Shown: positions 17,769 through 25,186 of the stretch, in pieces
Layout: the number at the start of each line of letters is the position of its first letter
How positions within the stretch are numbered: position 1 is the first letter of the stretch
Assembly (NCBI RefSeq): GCF_001748245.1
Contig: NZ_BDFO01000001.1
Coordinates: 2,440,471 to 2,504,470 of the forward strand
DNA: 64,000 nt
Reading direction: 5' to 3'
Origin: Oligoflexus tunisiensis
GTDB taxonomy: Bacteria; Bdellovibrionota_B; Oligoflexia; Oligoflexales; Oligoflexaceae
Translations under genes and position numbers: made by a program
Notes under the pieces: model-generated
What the model saw: the letters and a program-made list of their open reading frames with translations, nothing else
The model's database searches: none
What the model was told of the DNA's origin: nothing

Positions 17769-18445
17769 TTGCCCGCTCCAACTTTCAATCCCAGAGGCGA
17801 AAAGGTCGAAGGCTTGATATTCTCAAGGCCTTTGAAGTTTCCTCCTTTCGGTACATAGATCATGGGCTGGTTTTCCGGTTCAGCGGTGAACAGGACGAAC
17901 AACTCGGCGGCACTTTCGCGTTTGATGGCTTCAAGATTGAAAGGACTGACCATAATCGCATCCACGGAACCGAGAGCCAACATGTTATAAAGATCCTTCG
18001 CCTTTTTAACATCCTTTTGCTTCCCACAACGGGAGCATACCTCTTTCATCCACTTCCTGAGATTTTTACGGCCCACTTCATCAATGACGCCCACACTGAA
18101 ATCTGCCGGCGCCTCTTTTTTGAACGAGACGACAAGGTGCTTGAATGACTTTTCCCCTGATTTCGGGACCAGGGGGACTTTTTCCACATAAGTGGAATTG
18201 TAGCGCCCATAGGAAGCAGGAAGAATGGCGATATCAAAAGGCTTGGACGTCGACGCCAGTTGAAAATCCTCGAGCTTCTGAAAAACCATGATGTCCGCTT
18301 TGGCCAGCACGGGGTCGGACTTCATGGACGCCACCAGTTCCTTGGTCTCATAGATCCAAGGCAGGAACACGCCCACGGACTGTCCTGAAGCCGCTCCCGC
18401 ATGAGTCAGGAAGGTTACAAACAAAAGATTACGCAGCAGCTTCAT
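17765..18445 (-). CDS. Periplasmic PhnD-like binding protein (second gene of a kinase operon)
   Basis: ATG at 18445 lies inside the last codons of the kinase gene (17-base overlap). Signal peptide MKLLRNLLFVTFLTHAGAASG. The 226-residue product has features of small phosphonate-binding-like proteins: PFDIAILPASYGRY, FKHLVVSFKKEAP, SVGVIDEVGRKN and MLALGSVDAIMVSPFNLEAI. A CSRC pair (residues of about 136-139) may form a disulfide. Together with the different binding protein that follows, it gives the adjacent kinase two candidate periplasmic sensors. Ligand unknown. The family name rests on overall pattern only. Confidence 0.6.
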   Translation of the reverse strand: MKLLRNLLFVTFLTHAGAASGQSVGVFLPWIYETKELVASMKSDPVLAKADIMVFQKLEDFQLASTSKPFDIAILPASYGRYNSTYVEKVPLVPKSGEKSFKHLVVSFKKEAPADFSVGVIDEVGRKNLRKWMKEVCSRCGKQKDVKKAKDLYNMLALGSVDAIMVSPFNLEAIKRESAAELFVLFTAEPENQPMIYVPKGGNFKGLENIKPSTFSPLGLKVGAGK

Positions 18446-20831
18446 TCGTCACTCCTGCAACGACGCGATAGGCCGGGATTCTGATGGTGATGCAACTTCC
18501 ACCCCCGTTGGATCGGTTTTTAAGAGACATGGTTCCGTGATACGAATCCACTATACTTTTGACTGCGGAAAGACCCACGCCCCGTCCTGAGCGCAGCGAG
18601 GCGATCGCCGTTGTCGAAAACTCGGGAGTGGTCACGACTTCAATCGGATTCGCGAAGCGGCTTAAATCGATCCCCATCGACTGTGCTTTGGTTTGAATGA
18701 GATCGGTGTTGAACCCGGCCCCGCCATCTTCAAGAATGATCTCAACCGATTCCTCGTCCATCGTCGCCTGGAAATGCAGGGACCCGACGCGAATATTGCC
18801 ATCATGGAAGGGTGCAAGATAACCATGATCGATGGAATTGCTGATGAGATGGGTGACAATGGACCGTAGATCGGCAATCACCGTATCCTTCCAGGTGATG
18901 ACCGCGTCACGGATCGAGAGATCCCGCACCGTGATTCCCTTGTCCACGAGTGCGGAACGGAACGCGCAGAATTCCTTGAAAATGAGGCTGGTGAGATCCA
19001 CGCCGCGTTCATCGATCGACCAGCCCAACTTTTTGGAGATGACGCCGACATAGTCATCGAAGATGTCGACAAGCCGGGAAACCTGCTGCGCGAGCGATAG
19101 GTCGTCGGGTCCCGAGTGATCCTTCAACATATCCTCGGCGATGTGGGTTTCGTTGGCGATGTCGGACAGCTTCAAGGAACGCGCCTGACCTTTGATGGTA
19201 TGCAGCTCATGATAGATTTCCTTGCGTCGGTCCAGTGCGCTTTCGGCCAAATGATTATTGATGGTCACGAGCCTTCTGCGCATATCCGAGACAAAGAGGA
19301 GCAGCGATTCCTTGGAATTGCTGACGATCGACGCGATCTTGGTAATGTCGCGATTCTGGGCTTCGATTTCCGCTTTCAGGGCAGCTTCGCTCCTCTTGAA
19401 GGCTGTGAGATCCTTCACGGCCACCAGCAGGCGCTGCACGACACCATCTTCATTCAACATGGGACACCAGTCCACTTGATAGACCCGATCCTCGCCAGCG
19501 ATATGCACGGTCAGATCCCTTGGCAGCTTGTTCCGGTTGACCTCAAAGGTAAACTCGCTCTCACCCATACAGTTATGGAGAACCTCGCCTATGATGGACT
19601 TGGTCTCATAGTCCAAGGATACGGCGGGCTCAACCAAAAGGTGCCAGAGGCTTCGACCGACCAGATCCGCACAGGGCTTTTGGAAGATTTCCGCCACGTA
19701 GGACGACATTTTCTCGTCAATCAGCAGATCATCGCCCGAGATCGTAATGATGCCCTGCTCAATCGTATTCAGGATCGCCTGGGTCCGCGTGAGCTCTTCG
19801 GCCAGATCCTTCGTTCTGGCTTCCACAAGGGACTGAAGATCGCGAGTGAAGTCCCGGACCTGCTGCCGCATGGAATCGAAGTTTCTGGCCAGGGAACCGA
19901 TTTCGTCGTTGGAATGGATGGCGAGGGGCGTATCATAGTCGCCGTTCGCGATGCGATTGGCACCTTCCTCCAATTTATAAATAGGATCGGTCAGGTGACC
20001 CGCCACATAATTTGAAATCACGACGGTGAAGCCCAGCGAGATGATCACGGCCAACGCCAGCATCCCAAAGGAGACCCACTTGATACGGGATCCGTCGTCC
20101 GCGATCAGCTGGGCCGAGGCTTCCTCCCGGGCCTGTTCTGCGGCCAGAGCCGCTTCAAGGTTCTTTTTGGCTTTCGCGATGGATCGACTGATGTTTTCGG
20201 TTGTCAGCAGATAACGGATATAACCGATCGAACCCGTCTCGGAGACGACCTGAATGGAAACATCGAGATGCTTTGTGCCATTTCTTTCGACTTCACGGAT
20301 CGATTCACTCTGACTTTTCAGGACCTCTTCCAGGGTCGGATCGGGCAGCGACTTTCCTGCAAACTGCCAGGCGCCGCTGGCCTTGTCATAGCGTGATCCC
20401 AGGGGTGCTCCATTGAGAAGCGCTTCGGTTGAATACTGCCAGAGGTCGATTCGGTCACCGGCCACGGCGTAGAAGGCGCCTTCCACAACGTCGGCATCGA
20501 GCGCCACGGACTCACGGATATAGTCCCGGACAAAGCCAATGGAATTTTCAGCCAATGCAATCCCAAGGGCCAGCGAGTCCTTGCGGACGAGGGATCCGGC
20601 TTTGGCCCGCAGGGCCTCCATGCTTTCAGTCGCGATGGTCTCCTGCTCCCGCGCGCTGGAATCCTGGAGGTCGGTAATGAATAGCCTGGACTTTTTTTCC
20701 ATAAAGCCCAGGAACATGGAATACTGTCGATTAATCAAATAGATAGAGGCCAGAGTAACCAGCAGCATGACGAGGGCAGCCACGCCGAGGGAAGAGAAAA
20801 GAAGCTTTTTTCTGATACTCATCGGGGTCAT
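18429..20831 (-). CDS. Membrane sensor kinase: periplasmic sensor, HAMP, PAS, HPt and CheA-like ATPase
   Basis: Start at ATG 20831, eight bases after GGAG, giving 800 residues. Two membrane helices (about 9-34 and 252-276) enclose a periplasmic sensor of some 215 residues, rich in helix, with a region of about 90-210 like single-Cache sensors. HAMP follows (about 277-328), then PAS (about 348-476). Instead of HisKA there is an HPt-like helical domain with LHTIKGQARSL, putative phosphoacceptor His544. The ATPase has NSIDHG (665-670), EDGGAGF (701-707) and SGRGVGLS (748-755), the CheA style. There is no receiver domain. The two following genes encode periplasmic binding proteins and overlap this one, so they are probable input partners. 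A response regulator must be encoded elsewhere. Confidence 0.8.
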   Translation of the reverse strand: MTPMSIRKKLLFSSLGVAALVMLLVTLASIYLINRQYSMFLGFMEKKSRLFITDLQDSSAREQETIATESMEALRAKAGSLVRKDSLALGIALAENSIGFVRDYIRESVALDADVVEGAFYAVAGDRIDLWQYSTEALLNGAPLGSRYDKASGAWQFAGKSLPDPTLEEVLKSQSESIREVERNGTKHLDVSIQVVSETGSIGYIRYLLTTENISRSIAKAKKNLEAALAAEQAREEASAQLIADDGSRIKWVSFGMLALAVIISLGFTVVISNYVAGHLTDPIYKLEEGANRIANGDYDTPLAIHSNDEIGSLARNFDSMRQQVRDFTRDLQSLVEARTKDLAEELTRTQAILNTIEQGIITISGDDLLIDEKMSSYVAEIFQKPCADLVGRSLWHLLVEPAVSLDYETKSIIGEVLHNCMGESEFTFEVNRNKLPRDLTVHIAGEDRVYQVDWCPMLNEDGVVQRLLVAVKDLTAFKRSEAALKAEIEAQNRDITKIASIVSNSKESLLLFVSDMRRRLVTINNHLAESALDRRKEIYHELHTIKGQARSLKLSDIANETHIAEDMLKDHSGPDDLSLAQQVSRLVDIFDDYVGVISKKLGWSIDERGVDLTSLIFKEFCAFRSALVDKGITVRDLSIRDAVITWKDTVIADLRSIVTHLISNSIDHGYLAPFHDGNIRVGSLHFQATMDEESVEIILEDGGAGFNTDLIQTKAQSMGIDLSRFANPIEVVTTPEFSTTAIASLRSGRGVGLSAVKSIVDSYHGTMSLKNRSNGGGSCITIRIPAYRVVAGVTNEAAA

Positions 20832-21029
20832 ACCAGCTACTCCATAGGGTGTCAGCCCTGGCACCGAAACACTCGCAACAATTCTTGATGTCTTTCTGCA
20901 CACTTTACCACAGGTATACTGTATTCACTCAGTTAATTTTCATAGAAGACGGGCTCGCAGGGGAACGGGATCCTACAAGGAATCATTCATTGAGGAGGGG
21001 CGAAGGGGGCTGTGAGGATGGGGCGTGGA

Positions 21030-21048
21030 GGCGGGATGGCTCCCGCCT
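21030..21048. terminator. Hairpin with T-tract, just 3' of the metalloprotease gene
   Basis: AGGCGGGA / TCCCGCCT, an 8-bp stem with a 4-base loop, followed on the plus strand by ATTTTTTC. It lies 7 bases beyond the stop of the minus-strand metalloprotease gene, where it could act as a 3' end structure. The T-tract is on the plus-strand side, which has no gene upstream, so the orientation is odd. Confidence 0.45.
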
Positions 21049-21054
21049 ATTTTT

Positions 21055-22125
21055 TCAGCGTTTGGTTTTCAGGAACGCCAAAGTTTTTTGACCCAGATCC
21101 AGGGCACCGTCCTGATCATCGGCGGTCAAATAAAGGAAGGGTTTGCCGTAGGCCATGGAGGCTTCACTGGTCACCCACTGGGATCCTCTTTGCTCACCGT
21201 CCACGACGATTCCAGTCTCCGCATCGCGGGACGGATTGTCGGCATGATCCATTCCGAATTGATGCCCGATCTCATGCAAAAGAACATGAAGACCGGTGGC
21301 CGTGGGTGTGTATTCCTGATTCAGCGTGGTGGCGCCGCTCTTTTGAAAATCCTGCATAAGCTTTTGAAAGCTGCCATCGGCAACGGCGATCAGTTTGGAG
21401 TCGCTCAGGCCTTTCATGAAATCGAGGAGCTCGCTGTAGCTTACGGTCTCAGCTTTGGCCACCAACCCGCGATACAATTCAAGTTTGGATTTCCGATCCC
21501 CTTCCGTCAAACCTTTCTGCTCCAGAAGGTCGGATTCCAAGGATCTCCAGCGCACATAGGGGCTGAGTCGGACCGAAGCAGGGGAGCGATTGCTGATGCT
21601 CTCCCACCGGCTTGGGGTTCGATAGCTGTAGCCGATCGCGGCCGGACCGCCCCAACCATACGTGGTCGATCCGGAACTGCAACGCATGCTGAATCCCGAC
21701 TTCTGGCAGCTCACAGTCGCTTTGGCAAAGCCCTCGCCGGGATCGCGATCCGCAGAGCCCTTGTTTTCGCTCTCGACGATCACCACGGAACCAAAGCTGG
21801 TATCGCCTGGCTCGCAGATATCCTGGGATTCAAACTCGAAGCGATCCCAGGAGGCCTCGGTGCCTTGACCACTGGCCTTCAGCCAGGCGGCATAGGATAA
21901 TTTAGTTTCGAAAAGAAGAGCGGATCCCTGAAATGATTCCGAGCCCTGCACACAGACGCGCAGTTTGTCATAATTCGTTTTGAAGCCGAGATCGAGATAG
22001 TCGAGGAGGGCTGGGATGGTTCCCCATGATCGTTCAGCGGATGAATGGGCCCATTTTGTTTCGGAATTTTGCGGGGATGGTCCGCAGGCGGCAAGGACGA
22101 GACAAAGCGGTAGATACTTCTTCAT
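21055..22125 (-). CDS. Second metzincin-type zinc metalloprotease lipoprotein
   Basis: ATG at 22125 with GGAG upstream. Lipobox LAAC places lipidated Cys14. The zinc motif HEIGHQFGMDH is at residues 284-294 with catalytic Glu285, and SEASMAYG (Met324) fits the Met-turn about 30 residues later. The N-terminal 270 residues hold three cysteines in a central portion (CEPGDTS, SCQKSGFSMRC) and form no domain I recognise. Compared with the metzincin lipoprotein at 3228-3971, the motif sits near the C-terminus here and there is no C-terminal binding module. The two are therefore separate families sharing only the active-site plan. Transcribed alone. Confidence 0.8.
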   Translation of the reverse strand: MKKYLPLCLVLAACGPSPQNSETKWAHSSAERSWGTIPALLDYLDLGFKTNYDKLRVCVQGSESFQGSALLFETKLSYAAWLKASGQGTEASWDRFEFESQDICEPGDTSFGSVVIVESENKGSADRDPGEGFAKATVSCQKSGFSMRCSSGSTTYGWGGPAAIGYSYRTPSRWESISNRSPASVRLSPYVRWRSLESDLLEQKGLTEGDRKSKLELYRGLVAKAETVSYSELLDFMKGLSDSKLIAVADGSFQKLMQDFQKSGATTLNQEYTPTATGLHVLLHEIGHQFGMDHADNPSRDAETGIVVDGEQRGSQWVTSEASMAYGKPFLYLTADDQDGALDLGQKTLAFLKTKR

Positions 22126-22417
22126 TCACAACTCCACAGACGCGTGACAGCTAGAAACCCAATACCAGCATGGGCTACAAAGCAATATATCACTCGTTTG
22201 CGTCCGTCAAGTGTGCGGGAATTGCGACGGATTAGTGTCAAAGGATTGGACGAGCGTTCTCTCCGCCGGGCGCAAGTGAGGTTCATTTGGCTGTTTTCAA
22301 AATGAAAACAATTTCTTGAAATCTCTCGAATTGACAATCGCTCCGTGAAGGCCTTTGTCGGTAAAAGCGTGCCATGCAAAGGTTAAGGAATCTTCCAACC
22401 ATCACAAAGGATCTCTC

Positions 22418-22879
22418 ATGAAAAAGCTTTTGTTTGTTGTCGGTCTTCTTTCTGGTATCGCGCAGGCTCAGGATGTCCAGGAGAACACAAATATCCTGGA
22501 TTATGTAGCTGAAATTGAAGCCGAGGTCCTGGAAATGGACCTTCCCGAGACCGATGATGCCGGCCTTGAGGATGAAGATATGACCTTCCGGAAATACGTC
22601 GGCATCCCCAAAGGTTATGTATACAACCCCAAACTGGGCACGACCCATGACTACTGCTCGTATTCGCCGGATAGCTATCTTAAGGCGAATTTCCGCGGTC
22701 CCTGCGCGCGGCATGACATCTGTTACGACAGCCCTACCGATAAGAAAAAGTGCGATGTCAATCTGCTGAAGGACATGTATTCGAACTGTGACCATGCGTA
22801 TGGCAAGCTGAATCCCGTCCGTTACACTTGCCATAGTGTGGCCAAAGGCTACTTCGCTGCTGTTGTCGTTCATCATTGA
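22418..22879 (+). CDS. Secreted bacterial phospholipase A2
   Basis: Start at ATG 22418 after AAGGAT; an upstream in-frame start lacks a signal peptide. Signal MKKLLFVVGLLSGIAQAQ. An acidic propeptide-like region (residues of about 20-55) precedes the catalytic domain. That domain has THDYCSYSPDSY followed by FRGPCARHDICYD, the hallmark of prokaryotic PLA2: the CxRHD helix contributes His99 and Asp100. Six cysteines downstream of the propeptide allow the two or three disulfides expected. It should release fatty acids from the sn-2 position of phospholipids, with calcium. First gene of an apparent three-gene operon with a protease and a small Cys-rich protein (gaps of 23 and 11 bases). The acidic stretch could be removed by the neighbouring protease; that is inference. 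Confidence 0.85.
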   Translation: MKKLLFVVGLLSGIAQAQDVQENTNILDYVAEIEAEVLEMDLPETDDAGLEDEDMTFRKYVGIPKGYVYNPKLGTTHDYCSYSPDSYLKANFRGPCARHDICYDSPTDKKKCDVNLLKDMYSNCDHAYGKLNPVRYTCHSVAKGYFAAVVVHH

Positions 22880-22902
22880 AAAGGAAAAGGTGCGGGTGAA
22901 CC

Positions 22903-23676
22903 ATGAAATCAGGAACCTTCGGCGTCTTCCTTAACGCTGTGATTTTCTCCGCAAGCCTGAGCTGCGGCCGTGCGGATAATTCCGCCGTCACGATCTTTGG
23001 TGGCCGGGCGTCCACCGCCGAAGGCTGGCCTACGGCCGTCGCGCTGCTCACCTGGCAGTCGGCGGACTGCTCCGGGGTTCTGGTTCATCCGCGTCTTGTC
23101 ATCACGGCGGCTCATTGCGTGAAGGGCGCGGACGATACCCTCGAAGTTTATAGCGGGCCGGGGCACGATGAGCTGCCTCTGCAAGGTCAGGGCAAGGTCG
23201 AACGCATCATCCTTTCCCCGAAGTTTGCTCCCAATCCAGAGGGGTATAACGATATCGCCTCTATCGTATTGAAAGAACCGATGCCCATCGATCCGCATGA
23301 TCTGATTCCGGTCCTCAGTCAGCCGGAAGATATCGCGGCTGTCCTGCGAGCGGAACAGGAGGCCACGATCGTCGGCTTCGGGCTCAGGGAAAATGAAGTC
23401 TACGGCAGCAAATATGAGACCACAGTGCGGATCACGGCTTTCAACGCCCAGGAAGTGAAGATGGGCGGCGCGGGCCGTGACGCCTGTGGTGGGGATAGTG
23501 GGGGACCCGCTTACGTTCAACTCGGAAGTGGAGAATGGCGGGTCCTCGGCATCGCTTCACGTGGCCGGGAATGCGGCAAGGGTGGAGTCTGGACTCGTAT
23601 CGATCCCCACCTTTGCTGGATACAGGACGATTCCGGCATTGATTTGAATCTTCCCACGGGGATTTGCAACAAGTGA
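22903..23676 (+). CDS. Trypsin-like serine protease lipoprotein
   Basis: S1-family chymotrypsin-fold protease. The catalytic triad is complete: His71 in VITAAHC, Asp117 in YNDIAS and Ser199 in CGGDSGGPA. Asp193 in GRDACGGDSGG occupies the S1 pocket position that gives trypsin its Arg/Lys specificity. The N-terminus shows a signal with a likely lipobox (SLSC, Cys21). The mature enzyme may begin at IFGG (31-34), the usual activation site, with activation presumably by cleavage after Thr30; here no Arg or Lys precedes it, so self-activation is doubtful. Second gene of the phospholipase A2 operon. Probably extracellular or surface-attached and involved in digesting protein or activating co-secreted enzymes. 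Confidence 0.88.
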   Translation: MKSGTFGVFLNAVIFSASLSCGRADNSAVTIFGGRASTAEGWPTAVALLTWQSADCSGVLVHPRLVITAAHCVKGADDTLEVYSGPGHDELPLQGQGKVERIILSPKFAPNPEGYNDIASIVLKEPMPIDPHDLIPVLSQPEDIAAVLRAEQEATIVGFGLRENEVYGSKYETTVRITAFNAQEVKMGGAGRDACGGDSGGPAYVQLGSGEWRVLGIASRGRECGKGGVWTRIDPHLCWIQDDSGIDLNLPTGICNK

Positions 23677-23687
23677 GGGACATGAAC

Positions 23688-24029
23688 ATGAAAGTAGTGA
23701 ATTCGTTTCTTCTGTTTCTGGCCCTGGGCTCCAGCTGGCACCAGGCCGGTGCGCAGGATTTGGGCGAGCTGGACACGGGTGATGGGAGCCCACTGGCGGG
23801 CGCGTGCCTGATCCGACATCTTCACATTCCTCCTTTAAGTGTTTATGCCAGATGGTGCCAGTCCGAACTGCTTCCCCATGCCCGTGAGATTTTTGCCACC
23901 TGCCAGTCGGGAAACCTTCAGGCCTGCGCGACTCACATCAGGCAGGTGGCCCCTCAGGCGGAAGCACGCTGCGGACGAAATGCCATTGTTATCGCCAAAG
24001 CTGTTTACAGGTGCATCGGCGAATCCTGA
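23688..24029 (+). CDS. Small exported cysteine-rich protein
   Basis: Start at ATG 23688, seven bases after AGGGA; an ATG 6 bases earlier is too close to the ribosome-binding site. Signal MKVVNSFLLFLALGSSWHQAGAQ. The mature part of about 90 residues has six cysteines (GACLI, RWCQS, ATCQSG, QACATH, ARCGR, YRCIG), enough for three disulfides. No family is recognised. It follows the trypsin-like protease by 11 bases and so probably belongs to the same exoenzyme operon. An inhibitor, chaperone or accessory role for the protease or phospholipase would fit size and position but is only inference. It ends 3 bases from the convergent epimerase gene. Confidence 0.65.
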   Translation: MKVVNSFLLFLALGSSWHQAGAQDLGELDTGDGSPLAGACLIRHLHIPPLSVYARWCQSELLPHAREIFATCQSGNLQACATHIRQVAPQAEARCGRNAIVIAKAVYRCIGES

Positions 24030-24032
24030 CGC

Positions 24033-25160
24033 TCAATCGCTCAAAAACCTGTGAACGGTCGTGGACATTAACGTCTCTCCAGGACGCAGGATGATGGATG
24101 GAAAATTGGGATGATGGACAGCATCGGGAAAATGCTGCGTTTCCAAACAGAACGCTGCGTGTTTTTCATAAACACGACCATATTTTCCCGTAATGCTGCC
24201 ATCAAGGAAATTTCCTGAGTAAAACTGGACGCCCGGTTCGGTCGTCCAGATTTCCAGCACCCGCCCGCTGATAGGTCCACGCGCACGGGCGGCCAACTTC
24301 AATGGATTCTTCTTATCGGTCAGCACATAGTTATGATCATAGCCACCGGGATTGCCCTTGAGCTGATCCAGTCGCGAACCAATGGGCATCGGTGTGGTGA
24401 AATCCATCGGCGTGCCCGCGACGGGTGCGATCACGCCGGTTGGGATCAGTGTTTCATCCACTGGTGTGAAATGTTCGGCGAGCAGCCGCAATTGATGGTC
24501 GAGTATGGTTGCGGACGCATCGAGATTCCAGTAGCTGTGATTGGTGAGGTTGACCGGTGTGGCCTTGTCCGTTTGCGCTGTGTACTCAATTTTGAGTTCG
24601 TTCTCATTGGTCAGGGTATACACCACAGTCACTTTCAGATTCCCCGGATACCCTTCCTCTCCATCCGGACTCAGATATTTCAACTGAAGTGCCGCTCCAT
24701 TGCTGACCTGCAGCGGCTCAGCTTGCCAGACGACCTTGTCAAAGCCTTTGGCCCCTCCATGCAGGCTATGAGGCCCATCGTTTGTCGCAAGGTTATACTC
24801 CTTTCCATCCAGGGTAAATTTCCCAGCCGCAATGCGGTTCGCAACGCGACCGATGATCGCTCCAAAATAGGGGCTCTCACCCAGATACCCTTGCAGGTTC
24901 TCAAAACCCAGGACCACATCCGCCAGTTGTCCTTTGCGATCAGGAACCCAAAGTTCGGTGATGATCGCGCCGTAGGTGATGACCTTGGCTGTCATGCCGT
25001 TTCGATTTGTCAGAGTGTAGCTATCAATTGTGGTGCCGTCGGCCAGCTGTCCGTAATTCATTTTCGTCACCTTTGCTTCTGAGGATCCCGTCCAACATAA
25101 ACACGCCAGGAAGAATACGAACTTTGAGAAACTTTGATAAGAAAAAATTTGAGGCGTCAC
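24033..25160 (-). CDS. galM: Exported aldose 1-epimerase (mutarotase)
   Basis: GTG start at 25160, seven bases after GGGAG, preferred over a TTG 30 bases upstream because it gives a signal peptide (MTPQIFSYQSFSKFVFFLACLCWTG). The mature part has the GalM signatures GRVANRIAAGKF, NDGPHSLHGG (catalytic His), VNLTNHSYWNL (second catalytic His) and a C-terminal PGVQFYSGN with ILRPGE (catalytic Glu). It converts alpha and beta anomers of hexoses, usually galactose or glucose. An exported form suits sugars released outside the cytoplasm. It lies 26 bases after the GH2 gene and forms the end of a GH16-GH2-galM unit. Confidence 0.85.
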   Translation of the reverse strand: MTPQIFSYQSFSKFVFFLACLCWTGSSEAKVTKMNYGQLADGTTIDSYTLTNRNGMTAKVITYGAIITELWVPDRKGQLADVVLGFENLQGYLGESPYFGAIIGRVANRIAAGKFTLDGKEYNLATNDGPHSLHGGAKGFDKVVWQAEPLQVSNGAALQLKYLSPDGEEGYPGNLKVTVVYTLTNENELKIEYTAQTDKATPVNLTNHSYWNLDASATILDHQLRLLAEHFTPVDETLIPTGVIAPVAGTPMDFTTPMPIGSRLDQLKGNPGGYDHNYVLTDKKNPLKLAARARGPISGRVLEIWTTEPGVQFYSGNFLDGSITGKYGRVYEKHAAFCLETQHFPDAVHHPNFPSIILRPGETLMSTTVHRFLSD

Positions 25161-25186
25161 GCGGCATCTCCCTAATTTTTTGTACT

